This document shows positions 18,616-27,157 of a stretch of 64,000 bases of DNA, one piece after another. Both the position numbers and the translations under genes were made by a program. The notes beneath the pieces are model-generated. The model did not search any database. It was given only the letters and a program-made list of their open reading frames with translations, and was not told the DNA's origin. Origin of the DNA: Paenibacillus sp. MMS20-IR301 (GTDB lineage: Bacteria > Bacillota > Bacilli > Paenibacillales > Paenibacillaceae). The stretch's first letter is position 1. The number at the start of each line of letters is the position of its first letter. The DNA lies in contig NZ_CP135275.1 in NCBI RefSeq assembly GCF_032302195.1, positions 3,968,001 to 4,032,000 of the forward strand. Direction: 5' to 3'.

Positions 18616-19647
18616 TTAAAACTTATCCGGATACAAGGCTTCCAGCGCTTCATCTATTAGAATGCCAAGTGAACGGGTTCCGCGGCCGTCTCCCCAGATC
18701 GGGGAACGGACTTCAATCACATTCTGTTCCTGAACAGCTTTAAGCTTGCTCCACAAGGGCAGCTCCTGCATTTGCCCGGACAGTGCTTTTGTGCCTGGGC
18801 TATAGGAATAGCTCTCTACAAAAATCACATCCGGGTTCTCCTCCAGCAGCTTCTCCAGTGAATACTGGATACTGCCTTCTCCATAAGGATCCTCCGACGG
18901 GTCATTCACCTTAAACGGATAATGGCTTATTTCCTTTAATACGGAGCCCCCGAGACCACTGTCGGTAACGATTGAAAAATTGACATCTGATCCATACATG
19001 ATCAATGCCTTTTTGTCCTTGGGTGCTTTCTGCTTCGCTTCATCAAGCTTGCCGAGAAATCTCTCGGCGGCAGCCTTGGCTTCGCCCGTCCGTCCCGTAA
19101 GCTTCCCCATAGTCTCCAGAAGTGTAATCGAATCTGTATACGTTTTGGGTTGGGCCAGATACACGGGAACTACACCTGCAAGTCCCTCACGCAAGGAATC
19201 GTGTGCACCAAGCAACCCGATAACCAGATCAGGCTTCACTGTAATAATATCCTCCAGATTAGGCTCGAAGAAGCTCCCGCCAATGGAGGGGAAGGTTGTC
19301 CCCTGCTCTCCGTAGAACTCTTCTGCGGTTGCAATAGTACGCACGCCACTCTCTCCAATTGCGGCAGGCACCATACCAAGCTCCGCCATAATATCCACAC
19401 AAAGGGACACAACGCAGGCTACCTTCTCTACTTTCGAATCAAATTCAAGCTTTGCTCCTGAGGCATCCACCATTTGTTGCGGATCAAAGGACTCTTCCGG
19501 GGCTTCGCCCTTCGTGGAGCCTGCTGCAGGCTCTGATTGCTGAAGACCGGCCGGATGATTGTTATTGGACGCGCTGCATGCGGCCAGCAGATTAGCAGTC
19601 AACATCATACAGATGAATAGCAGAATTTTCGTATGTTTCATCATCAT
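18616..19647 (-). CDS. Metal-chelate binding lipoprotein of the FecCD-type importer
   Basis: A 343-residue class III periplasmic-binding-type protein anchored as a lipoprotein. The N-terminus MMMKHTKILLFICMMLTANLLAAC ends in a lipobox (LLAAC) with a Ser/Asn linker. The Peripla_BP_2 fold is recognised from VEKVACVVSLCVDIMAELGMVP, SFFEPNLEDIITVKPDLVIG, and NPDVIFVESYSYSP, with a long interdomain helix. It captures the chelate outside the cell and hands it to the two permeases. Start: AAGGAG is seven bases before a triple ATG. The Zur box (19669-19683) lies 22 bases upstream. Confidence 0.9.
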   Translation of the reverse strand: MMMKHTKILLFICMMLTANLLAACSASNNNHPAGLQQSEPAAGSTKGEAPEESFDPQQMVDASGAKLEFDSKVEKVACVVSLCVDIMAELGMVPAAIGESGVRTIATAEEFYGEQGTTFPSIGGSFFEPNLEDIITVKPDLVIGLLGAHDSLREGLAGVVPVYLAQPKTYTDSITLLETMGKLTGRTGEAKAAAERFLGKLDEAKQKAPKDKKALIMYGSDVNFSIVTDSGLGGSVLKEISHYPFKVNDPSEDPYGEGSIQYSLEKLLEENPDVIFVESYSYSPGTKALSGQMQELPLWSKLKAVQEQNVIEVRSPIWGDGRGTRSLGILIDEALEALYPDKF

Positions 19648-19663
19648 AGAGCTCCTTCCGTAG

Positions 19664-19693
19664 TTTAATCGTAATAATTACGTTTAAACTATA
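19664..19693 (-). promoter_or_regulatory. Zur-type operator overlapping an extended -10 promoter
   Basis: Bases 19669-19683 read TCGTAATAATTACGT, 14 of 15 matches to the Bacillus Zur consensus TCGTAAT-N-ATTACGA, within a longer dyad TTTAA...TTTAAA. It fits Zur better than Fur (TGATAAT-N-ATTATCA) or PerR (TTATAAT-N-ATTATAA). The minus-strand -10 TATAGT (19688-19693) is preceded by TGG, an extended -10. The box lies just downstream, where a bound repressor would block transcription. A further half site, ATTACGATTT, lies at 19702-19711. Confidence 0.75.
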
Positions 19694-19743
19694 CCAGAAA
19701 CATTACGATTTGAATACTACCCGTAAACGTTAAAGCGTCAGCG

Positions 19744-19850
19744 TATTTTGCATTCATGATCACCCTGACGAATCCGGAAGCACCCGCCTTCCCTGTCACA
19801 TTCGGCAGAAACGGGAATGAGTTGTCGGCAGAGTTCAAATACGATATTAA
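19744..19850 (+). pseudogene. Remnant of the C-terminal part of a small exported protein (paralogue of 46200-46604)
   Basis: The frame at 19756 reads MITLTNPEAPAFPVTFGRNGNELSAEFKYD. This matches residues near the C-terminus of the protein at 46200-46604 (ILITLANSDVPAFPVTLGRNGNELSATFKLKD). Over 19783-19829 versus 46497-46543 the DNA differs at only 2 of 47 bases. The upstream two thirds of the gene is absent and the end runs into a terminator. It is therefore a recent, truncated duplicate between two unrelated minus-strand operons. Confidence 0.75.
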
Positions 19851-19853
19851 TAC

Positions 19854-19893
19854 AAAAAACCATTGCAATCGCTCCCGACCGCAATGGTTTTTT
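19854..19893. terminator. Bidirectional terminator after the ThuA-like gene
   Basis: Perfect arms AAAAAACCATTGC (19854-19866) and GCAATGGTTTTTT (19881-19893) with a 14-base loop. A/T tracts on both sides suit termination of the minus-strand ThuA-like gene and of any plus-strand transcript. Confidence 0.9.
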
Positions 19894-19899
19894 TGTAAT

Positions 19900-20628
19900 T
19901 TAAGGGATCAGTTCCAGCGGGGCTACGCGGCCGTAAGTGACTTCCACACGCTCGGGTTTGGCCGCCCAGCGGACGCTGTTGCTGATCACCTGAAGCACCT
20001 CAGGCTGGTGATAGACCGGGAAAGTCTCATGCCCGGGTCTGAAGTAAAAGATATTGCCCTGTCCGCGCTTGTAGCAGCAGCCGCTGCGGAACACTTCCCC
20101 GCCTTCGAACCAGGAGATGAAGATGAGCTCATCCGGCGCCGGAATCTCAAAGCGTTCGCCATACATTTCTTCCTTCGGAATCTCAATATACTGTCCAAGA
20201 CCCTTGGCAATCGGATGCCCCGGCTCAATGACCCAGATCCGCTCCTTCTCCCCGTCATCCCGCCATTTCAGCGCGCCGGTATTGGTGCCCATCAGGGTGT
20301 GGAACACTTTGGAGTTGTGTCCGGAGTGGAGCACGATCAACCCCATTCCGCCCAGTACCCGCTGCTGCACCTTTTTCACGATGTCGTCGCTGACTTCGTC
20401 ATGGGCCAGATGTCCCCACCAGAGCAGCACATCCGTCTGCTCCAGCACTTCGCCGGTCAGGCCGTGCTCCGGTTCATCCAGAACTGCCGTTCTTGCTTCC
20501 ATATCTTCCTGTGTGTTCAAATAACGGGCAATCGCTGTATGGATGCCCTCCGGATAAATTGCTTTAACCTCTTCATTATGTCTTTCGTGGCGATACTCGT
20601 TCCAGACTGTAACTTTGATTATAGACAT
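19900..20628 (-). CDS. ThuA-like (trehalose-utilisation-type) protein
   Basis: A 242-residue cytosolic protein of the ThuA class of glutamine-amidotransferase-like folds. Signatures: [67 protein letters not shown], and [29 protein letters not shown]. ThuA proteins act with Gfo/Idh/MocA dehydrogenases in oxidation or conversion of disaccharides to keto-derivatives, and exactly such a gene lies 14 bases upstream. The two form one operon divergent from an AraC regulator. Function beyond this is inferred. Confidence 0.85.
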   Translation of the reverse strand: MSIIKVTVWNEYRHERHNEEVKAIYPEGIHTAIARYLNTQEDMEARTAVLDEPEHGLTGEVLEQTDVLLWWGHLAHDEVSDDIVKKVQQRVLGGMGLIVLHSGHNSKVFHTLMGTNTGALKWRDDGEKERIWVIEPGHPIAKGLGQYIEIPKEEMYGERFEIPAPDELIFISWFEGGEVFRSGCCYKRGQGNIFYFRPGHETFPVYHQPEVLQVISNSVRWAAKPERVEVTYGRVAPLELIP

Positions 20629-20642
20629 GATTGTCCCCCCTG

Positions 20643-21692
20643 TTAAATAGTAACCCAGCGTTGTTCTGTCATGGACGTAATGATGGAATCAAGAGCCTGC
20701 TGATTGATGTAGCCGTCCTCCATGGTGGCATCATACCCGTCACCCTTGCCGGTCACGAGATTGATGAAGGATGTCATTTGCGCGACATGGAATTGTTCAG
20801 GAATCTCAGCTTTTCTGAAGGTCTCGTCACCGGCTTCGGCCAGCTTCACATACAGGACATCCTCTTCCTCCAGGTTGTAGAGCAGCGCGCCCCGCTCTCC
20901 GAAGATCTCCAGCTGCTGGAAGTTGCCCCGGCCGAATGCGAATCTCGATATCGCCATCGTCGAGGAAGCTCCTCCCTCAAGCCGGGCCAGCACATGGCAG
21001 AAGTCATCCACATCAACCCCGCCCTTGCCTTCCCCGTCTTCTTCAAGCAGGGAGCGCTCCTTGATGATTGTATCCGCATCGGCCATTACCCGTTGCACAT
21101 TGCCTGCAAGGAACCGCTGAAGATCAAGCAAATGCGAGCCCAGATCGCCAAGCGCGCCTGACCCGGTCAGTTCCTTGCGGAATCTCCAGATCAGCGGAAG
21201 GTCTTCATGCAGGCCCCAGCCTTGCAGATACTGGCCGTAGACATGCTTGACCTCTCCCACTGCACCCTGCTCCATTAACCATTTCGCATATCTGACTGCA
21301 GCTTTGTAACGGTAACTGAAGCAGATCATATGCGGCAGGCCCGATTCCATCACCAGATCCCGCAGCTGAGCCGCTTCTTCCGCCACAAGCGTTACCGGCT
21401 TTTCCAGAGCGAACGGCTTTTTCTGTCTGACTGCCTCACAGGCAATTTCATAGTGGTTATAATTCGGCGTACCGATACTCACAGCCTCAAGCTCAGGGTC
21501 TGCCAGCATTTCTTCGTAACTCAGATATTGCCTTGCTTCCGGAATGTTATATTGTTCTCCCCGTCTTGCCAGCACCTCTTCCTTGCAATCGCAAACCGAC
21601 CAGAGAACCGCTTCTTCATTGTCCAAAAGTCCGGAAATATGCATGTCCGATATTCCGCCAAGACCGATTACACCGACTTTCACTTTTCTCAA
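20643..21692 (-). CDS. Gfo/Idh/MocA family oxidoreductase
   Basis: A 349-residue NAD(P)-dependent oxidoreductase. It has the Rossmann motif [16 protein letters not shown], the [14 protein letters not shown] catalytic-lysine motif and [19 protein letters not shown]. The start is probably TTG at 21692, with AGGAG nine bases upstream; a GTG three codons later is also possible. It is the promoter-proximal gene of a two-gene operon with the ThuA-like protein. It may oxidise a sugar made available by the locus. Regulation by the divergent AraC gene is likely from position. Confidence 0.88.
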   Translation of the reverse strand: MRKVKVGVIGLGGISDMHISGLLDNEEAVLWSVCDCKEEVLARRGEQYNIPEARQYLSYEEMLADPELEAVSIGTPNYNHYEIACEAVRQKKPFALEKPVTLVAEEAAQLRDLVMESGLPHMICFSYRYKAAVRYAKWLMEQGAVGEVKHVYGQYLQGWGLHEDLPLIWRFRKELTGSGALGDLGSHLLDLQRFLAGNVQRVMADADTIIKERSLLEEDGEGKGGVDVDDFCHVLARLEGGASSTMAISRFAFGRGNFQQLEIFGERGALLYNLEEEDVLYVKLAEAGDETFRKAEIPEQFHVAQMTSFINLVTGKGDGYDATMEDGYINQQALDSIITSMTEQRWVTI

Positions 21693-21830
21693 GCTCCACC
21701 ACTCCTGCCCCTTGTAGCATCGTTTTTATTACAACTTCAGTATAGAGTGTGCTAGAATAAACAAACATGGCGGAAACATACCCTTTTTGTACAAAAACTA
21801 CTTTTCAATAACCGTAAGGGGGCGACACGC

Positions 21831-22730
21831 TTGCTTGCCGTTAACATCGGAACACTGCCGAGAATCAAGCTGATGGGGTTCGTATCCTATAAGCAGCCCT
21901 GGCTCCATTTCAAAAGAACAACAAACGAGTATGTTCTGTATCTGGTCAAAAGCGGCGAGCTCCACCTTAGGGAGAACGAAACCCATTACGTGCTCAAGAA
22001 GGGGGATCTCCTTGTTTTAGAGCCAAATATAGAGCATACGGGAACAGAAAAGCATATCTGCGACTATTACTATATTCATTTTGAACACCCGGATATTAAA
22101 TCCGTTCAAGTGGAGGATATGCTTACGATGGCCAGGCGCCTCATTCTGGAGGAAGAACCGCAGCTAACCGAAGGAGGCAGCTCCATCTGCCACTTTCCGA
22201 AACATTGTTTTTTGTCCAAAAAAGTCCTGTCTCTTTCTTATCACACAATGAATGAAATGCTCCGTTTATACAGAAGAAAATACTTCAACCGCGGGTTAAC
22301 CGCCCTGAAGTTCACTGAATGGCTGATTGAAGTTTCCCGGGAGCATTTCATCGCAGCCCTTCAGGAACAAGAAGGCAGCACTACCAAACCCCTGATTAAA
22401 GTTCATGCCCTGCTGGACTATATTCACGAGCACTACACAGACAAAATAACCGGAAGCCGGATTGCGCAGGAATTCGACTGCAATTACGACTACATGAACC
22501 GCGTCTTCACCAAGCTGACCGGCCAGAGCATCATGCGCTATGTCAACCGCGTGCGGATCAATCATGCGAAGGAGCTGATTGAAGCCACGCACCTGCCGTT
22601 CGGTGAAATCGGCTATCTGACGGGACTGGATGATCCTTATCATTTCAGTAAAGTGTTCAAAAAGTTCGTGGGCGTTACACCTTCCGAATATTACAAAGAG
22701 GTGCAGAAGCAGGGAAAGAATCTGCGTTAA
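21831..22730 (+). CDS. AraC family transcriptional regulator
   Basis: A 299-residue regulator. A cupin-like N-terminus (HLRENETHYVLKKGDLLVLEPNIEHTGTEKH) is followed by two HTH motifs (ITGSRIAQEFDCNYDYMNRVFTKLTGQS and FGEIGYLTGLDDPYHFSKVFKKFVGVTPSEYYKEV). It starts with TTG at 21831; AAGGGGGC lies eight bases upstream. It is divergent from the Gfo/Idh-ThuA operon across 138 bases, the usual arrangement of an AraC regulator and its target. It is the only plus-strand gene between 1 and 37 kb, and it ends at a convergent terminator. Confidence 0.9.
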   Translation: MLAVNIGTLPRIKLMGFVSYKQPWLHFKRTTNEYVLYLVKSGELHLRENETHYVLKKGDLLVLEPNIEHTGTEKHICDYYYIHFEHPDIKSVQVEDMLTMARRLILEEEPQLTEGGSSICHFPKHCFLSKKVLSLSYHTMNEMLRLYRRKYFNRGLTALKFTEWLIEVSREHFIAALQEQEGSTTKPLIKVHALLDYIHEHYTDKITGSRIAQEFDCNYDYMNRVFTKLTGQSIMRYVNRVRINHAKELIEATHLPFGEIGYLTGLDDPYHFSKVFKKFVGVTPSEYYKEVQKQGKNLR

Positions 22731-22787
22731 AGCTCAAACCGGCAGCTGCGGGCCGGCAGCACAGCTGCCTGGAGAACCGCCGCAAAA

Positions 22788-22827
22788 AGCCGGGGCAGCA
22801 TCGCTTGTATCCGATGCTGCCCCGGCT
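22788..22827. terminator. Convergent terminator between AraC gene and GH13 gene
   Basis: Perfect 16-bp arms AGCCGGGGCAGCATCG (22788-22803) and CGATGCTGCCCCGGCT (22812-22827) with an eight-base loop. On the minus strand the stem is followed by TTTTT, so it chiefly ends the GH13 transcript. Confidence 0.9.
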
Positions 22828-22838
22828 GGAGGCAAGGC

Positions 22839-24470
22839 CTACTTTAGTTTAACGGCAAATGCTTCGTACGGCTGTAATTGCAATTCCTTAAAGTCCGTTT
22901 CATATCTGGAATAGTTGCCAATGATAAACTCCCCGGCCTGACCGATCTCCGGCAACTCCAGCGTTGTCCCTTCCCCGCTGAAATTAGCGGTTACCAGCCA
23001 GGTGTGTCCCTCATACCGGCGGAAGTACATGAACACCTGATCCGGCACGCCTGTCACCAGTTCAAAATCGCCCCAGACCACAATCGGGTTGTTCTTCCGC
23101 AGCCCAATCAGTTTACGGTAGCAATGGAACACCGAATCCGGGTCTTCCAGATTGGCTTCCATATTAATTTCCATGTAATTAGGATTCACATGCAGCCACG
23201 GCTCTCCGGTGGTGAAACCTGCGTGCGGGGCGGCATCCCATTGCATCGGAGTGCGGGCATTATCTCTTCCCTTGGCGTTAATGGAATGAATAATATCCTC
23301 CTTCGCATAGCCCCCTGCAAGACGTTCATGATACATATTGATGCTCTCAATATCCTGCACTTCGCTGATCTCCTGCACCGGATAATTGGTCATTCCGAGC
23401 TCCTCGCCTTGATAAATATAAGGCGTGCCCTTCATTAGATGCAGAAGAATAGCGAACATTTTGGCGCTTTGCACACGGTACTGCCTGTCATTTCCCCAAC
23501 GGGACACAATTCTCGGCAAATCATGATTGTTCCAGAACAGGCTGTTCCAGCCCTCGTTCCCGAGCTCCGTCTGCCATTTCGCCAGCACCTGCTTCAATTC
23601 GCTTACATTCAGGGGCTTCAAATCCCATTTCTCCCCCCCGTCCTGCTGATCCAGGCCGATATGTTCAAACTGGAACACCATCGAGAGCTCGTTCCGGTCC
23701 GGACTGGAGTATAGCTTGGCTACTTCCGGGGTCGCGCCCCAAGTCTCTCCCACCGTCAGCACATCATGCTTGCCGAAGGTCTCCCGGTTCATTTCCTGCA
23801 GATACTCATGAAGCCTCGGACCGTTTCCGGTGATCTCCTGATCCGGTATTTTGCCGACCAGATCAATGACATCCATGCGGAATCCGCCAACCCCCTTGTC
23901 CAGCCAGAAATTCATCATGTCCCATACCTCTTGCCGGACCTTCCCGTTCTCCCAGTTCAGATCTGGCTGTCTGCGGCTGAACAAATGCAGAAAGTACTGG
24001 CCGCTCGTCTCATCAAGCTCCCAGGCCGATCCGCTGAAGGTTGAACGCAGGGCGTTTGGAGCCCCGCCGTTCACAGGATCACGCCAGATATAATAATCGC
24101 GGTACGGGTTGTCTTTTCCCTTGCGGGCTTCGATGAACCACGGATGCTCATCCGAGGTATGGTTGACCACCAGATCCATAATAATCCGGATGCTGCGCTG
24201 CCGGGCAAGTCCGATTAATTCATCCATGTCTGCCATGGTTCCGAACTCGGTCATAATATCCTGATAATCGCTGATGTCATAGCCGTTGTCGTCATTGGGC
24301 GACTTGTATACGGGGCTAAGCCAGATTGCGTTTATCCCAAGCTGCTCCAGATAGTCCAGTCTGTTAATAATCCCGCGCAGATCGCCGATTCCGTCCCCGT
24401 CGCTGTCCTGAAAGCTTCTTGGATAGATCTGATAAATAACTGCTGTCTGCCACCATTTCGTATGGTTCAA
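22839..24470 (-). CDS. GH13_31 oligo-1,6-glucosidase-type alpha-glucosidase
   Basis: A cytosolic enzyme of 543 residues, the family's normal length. It has the (beta/alpha)8 barrel with WWQTAVIYQIYPRSFQDSDGDGIGDL, DLVVNHTS, nucleophile D200 in GFRMDVID, acid/base E242 in LTVGETWG and D317 in FWNNHDLPR. Valine directly after the nucleophile is known from alpha-1,6-specific members; alpha-1,4 enzymes usually have Ala or Thr. It therefore probably hydrolyses isomaltose and longer isomaltooligosaccharides after import, which fits the GH66 enzyme upstream. The start is probably TTG at 24470 with AGGAG eight bases ahead. A GTG at 24479 touches the ribosome binding site. Confidence 0.92.
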   Translation of the reverse strand: MNHTKWWQTAVIYQIYPRSFQDSDGDGIGDLRGIINRLDYLEQLGINAIWLSPVYKSPNDDNGYDISDYQDIMTEFGTMADMDELIGLARQRSIRIIMDLVVNHTSDEHPWFIEARKGKDNPYRDYYIWRDPVNGGAPNALRSTFSGSAWELDETSGQYFLHLFSRRQPDLNWENGKVRQEVWDMMNFWLDKGVGGFRMDVIDLVGKIPDQEITGNGPRLHEYLQEMNRETFGKHDVLTVGETWGATPEVAKLYSSPDRNELSMVFQFEHIGLDQQDGGEKWDLKPLNVSELKQVLAKWQTELGNEGWNSLFWNNHDLPRIVSRWGNDRQYRVQSAKMFAILLHLMKGTPYIYQGEELGMTNYPVQEISEVQDIESINMYHERLAGGYAKEDIIHSINAKGRDNARTPMQWDAAPHAGFTTGEPWLHVNPNYMEINMEANLEDPDSVFHCYRKLIGLRKNNPIVVWGDFELVTGVPDQVFMYFRRYEGHTWLVTANFSGEGTTLELPEIGQAGEFIIGNYSRYETDFKELQLQPYEAFAVKLK

Positions 24471-24514
24471 TTCAATCACTCCTATATGTTCTATTTATCT
24501 ATAGCCATAGACCA

Positions 24515-24555
24515 AAAATGACAAGAGACATAACCGAAGGATTATGCCCCTTGTC
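24515..24555 (-). terminator. Terminator of the 24588-28120 importer operon
   Basis: Arms 24520-24533 (GACAAGAGACATAA) and 24542-24555 (TTATGCCCCTTGTC) form a 14-bp stem in the minus-strand RNA, where the two mismatches become G-U pairs. ATTTTTGG follows. It separates the importer genes from the GH13 gene. Confidence 0.75.
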
Positions 24556-24587
24556 TGACGGTAATGAAATTGGTAATGGAGCTTTGA

Positions 24588-26162
24588 CTATTTCTTACCG
24601 TTTTCTTTAAGCCAGGCATCAAGCTGTTTTTGCGCTTCTGCAATAACTTTGTCCGCTCCTGCCGCTTTTTGCTTCTCCAGCATCTTAGGGAGCACCTCTT
24701 CCGGATCGAGCTGACCGGACTTCAGTCCGTCAACAAAGGTTTTGTTGGCATTGTCGATCGAGATCAGTTCATTTTTCACCGGCTCCGGATCAAAGATAAA
24801 TCCAAAAATGCGCGAAGGGTTAGCTGTAATCTGTTCGTTGAATTTCTCGTAGTTCTGGTATTTGTTCGGATCTTCGCCTACACGGGTGTAGTTCAGCATT
24901 TGGTTGCCGAGCTGCCACATAATATCGTGGTAGTAGCCTACGTTGTCTGTAGTTTTGCCTTCCGGCAGCGCAATTTGTCCGTCCTTCAGCACATAGTGTG
25001 TTCCTTCAATCCCAAAGTTAAAGAGGGTCAGCAATTCCTTGTCCTTATAAAAGAGATTAAGCAGCATCATGGCGCGCTCCGGATCCTCAGAGCTTTTTGA
25101 AATCGCATACATCGTTGCTGTCATCTTGCCGGTTTGCAGACGGTCAATATTGAGCGGAATCTGCAGCATCTCGCGGCCCGCTTTAATCGAACCATTCGGT
25201 GAAACGGCGGCTTTGCCGATTTCCATATCAGCGATAATATCCATATCGGTAACATAGGCGAAGCCTTTGCCTGCCTGGATTTTCTTCCATGCATCCAGAC
25301 CGGGAGTCAGTGCATCCTTGTTAATATATCCGGCCTTATACCACTTGTTAGTCAGCTTGGCAAGCTCCATATACCGTGGAGTAGTGTATGAATTGATAAC
25401 CGTATAATCATCTGCCGGTGTTCCTACGGTGTTAATAGCAGCAATGCTTGCAATGGAATCCAGGTTAGTGGAGGAATAATAAGCTTCGAGCGGGAAGCTT
25501 GGCGCCACCAGAGGGGTAACTCCCGGTTCATTCTCCTTGATCGTTTGCAGCATCGGCTCCAGGTCCTCTACCTTACCGGACTTCAGCACACTCAGATCAA
25601 AGTTATATTTGTCCACCAGCTCTTTGCTTAGATAAACGCCTTGTGTACCTCCCAGCTCCTGATGGGTATGGATACCGTAAAGCTTGCCGCCGCGTTTAGC
25701 CGGATCATGATAATCCTTTTCCACCGCTTCGATATCCGCACCGTATTTAGCTAGCAGATCATCCAGCGGCAGCAGCCCGCCTTTGGTCACCTGTTGCTGG
25801 AATCCCAGCCAGTCCGCCGTAAACAGCAGGTCCATTTTGTCGCCGGAGGCCATCATCAGGTTTGTTTTATCGCTCCAGGCGCCCCAGTCAATAGGATTCA
25901 GCTTGACAGTTACATTAAGCTCCGGATACGTCTTCTTCAGATAATCATTCATCGCATCCTGTACGAGCTGATTATCATTCTGAGGCGCATCAGGAAATAC
26001 CATTACAACTTCGTAAGGCTTTAGTTCAGAGCTGGCTGTACTCTCCGGCTGAGCTGTGCCGGCCGGTGAATTCGCAGCATTATTCCCGCCGCAGCCTGTT
26101 GCTACGACTGACGTCAACAGCAGTGTTGTCAACAAAGCGGAACTCTTTTTTAACCACTTCAT
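24588..26162 (-). CDS. Extracellular sugar-binding lipoprotein, LplA type
   Basis: A 524-residue family 1 solute-binding lipoprotein. The N-terminus MKWLKKSSALLTTLLLTSVVATGC ends in a lipobox (VATGC). A Gly/Asn/Ala linker and a large two-lobed fold follow (VNPIDWGAWSDKTNLMMASGDKMDLLFTADW, FAYVTDMDIIADMEIG, RIFGFIFDPEPVKNELISID). The frame is open to 26228, but ATG at 26162 has AGGGAGG ten bases ahead and begins the signal peptide. It is the third gene after the permeases at 27158-28120 and 26267-27145. It probably captures isomaltooligosaccharides or cyclic derivatives from the GH66 enzyme; this is inferred from context. Confidence 0.92.
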   Translation of the reverse strand: MKWLKKSSALLTTLLLTSVVATGCGGNNAANSPAGTAQPESTASSELKPYEVVMVFPDAPQNDNQLVQDAMNDYLKKTYPELNVTVKLNPIDWGAWSDKTNLMMASGDKMDLLFTADWLGFQQQVTKGGLLPLDDLLAKYGADIEAVEKDYHDPAKRGGKLYGIHTHQELGGTQGVYLSKELVDKYNFDLSVLKSGKVEDLEPMLQTIKENEPGVTPLVAPSFPLEAYYSSTNLDSIASIAAINTVGTPADDYTVINSYTTPRYMELAKLTNKWYKAGYINKDALTPGLDAWKKIQAGKGFAYVTDMDIIADMEIGKAAVSPNGSIKAGREMLQIPLNIDRLQTGKMTATMYAISKSSEDPERAMMLLNLFYKDKELLTLFNFGIEGTHYVLKDGQIALPEGKTTDNVGYYHDIMWQLGNQMLNYTRVGEDPNKYQNYEKFNEQITANPSRIFGFIFDPEPVKNELISIDNANKTFVDGLKSGQLDPEEVLPKMLEKQKAAGADKVIAEAQKQLDAWLKENGKK

Positions 26163-26266
26163 AAATAGTAGACCTCCCTGGAATACTTCTTTTTTTGCGG
26201 AACATTGTTTTGCGGTTTTGCGGTACAACCTCAGCTTGCATATACTAATCCAGCATTAGGCCGGGA

Positions 26267-27145
26267 TCAGCCTTTCACAGCGCCTACGGTAAGGCCTTTT
26301 ACGAAATACTTCTGCAGGAAGGGGAAGACCAGGACCAGCGGTCCGATGGCAATCATGGCCATCGCCATCCGGATGGATTCCAGTGGTGTTGTGACCTGTG
26401 CGGTCGAGCTGTAGGCCTTGTTGGCAATACTCTGCAGGAATGAAGCATTCATTAAAGTTTTGGTCAACAAATATTGCAGGGAGAACAGCTTCTCGTTCTG
26501 GATGAAGACCAGGCTTGTAAACCAGTCGTTCCAGTAGGATACGGTAGTGAACAGCCCGATGGTGGCCATTACCGGCAGGGACAGCGGCAGAATGATGCTG
26601 AAATAGGTTCTGAATTCTCCGGCACCGTCGATCTGGGATGAATCAATCAGGGAAGGCGGTATGCTGTTGGTGAAGAATGTCCGCATGATGATGACATTGA
26701 ACCCGCCGATCAGACCCGGAATGATCAGGGCCATGAGTGTATCCTGAACATGCAGGAACCGGGTGTAGATAAGATACCAGGGCAGCAAGCCGCCCGAGAA
26801 CAGCATCGTAATCAGGATGAAGATGCTCAGAGCACCTCTTAGCGGAAACTCCTTCCGCGATAACGCATAGGCCATTGCCGAAGTCACGAACAGGCTGACA
26901 ACGACACCAATTACCGTTACCGAGGCAGAGACACCGTAAGCCCGCAGGATTTTCCCGGCATCCTCAAACAAGTATTGATAAGCAACCAGACTGAACTTTC
27001 CGGGCCAGAAGCTGTATCCATGGACGGTGACCCAATCTTCATCGGCAAGCGAAATCATAAACACAAGCCAGAACGGGATCAGGCAAGCCAAGCTGAACAG
27101 GGACAGGAAAATAAGGATGAAGGGATTCGTTCGTTTGTTGATCAT
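26267..27145 (-). CDS. Sugar ABC transporter permease, LplC type
   Basis: A 292-residue permease with six membrane segments. The EAA-loop segment reads PSLIDSSQIDGAGEFRTYFSIILPLSLPV, and the subfamily ending is LQKYFVKGLTVGAVKG. AGGAG precedes ATG at 27145, 12 bases after the LplB-type gene. It forms the membrane channel with that partner and depends on a shared ATPase encoded elsewhere. Confidence 0.93.
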   Translation of the reverse strand: MINKRTNPFILIFLSLFSLACLIPFWLVFMISLADEDWVTVHGYSFWPGKFSLVAYQYLFEDAGKILRAYGVSASVTVIGVVVSLFVTSAMAYALSRKEFPLRGALSIFILITMLFSGGLLPWYLIYTRFLHVQDTLMALIIPGLIGGFNVIIMRTFFTNSIPPSLIDSSQIDGAGEFRTYFSIILPLSLPVMATIGLFTTVSYWNDWFTSLVFIQNEKLFSLQYLLTKTLMNASFLQSIANKAYSSTAQVTTPLESIRMAMAMIAIGPLVLVFPFLQKYFVKGLTVGAVKG

Positions 27146-27157
27146 GATTTTCTCCTT

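Noticed and set aside
19664..19693. Fur box
   Set aside because: The dyad has TCGTAAT arms that fit Zur (14/15) clearly better than the Fur arm TGATAAT.
19756..20646. Long plus-strand frame opposite the ThuA-like gene
   Set aside because: Only its first 30 codons resemble a protein (the 46200 paralogue remnant). The rest is antisense to ThuA and crosses a terminator.
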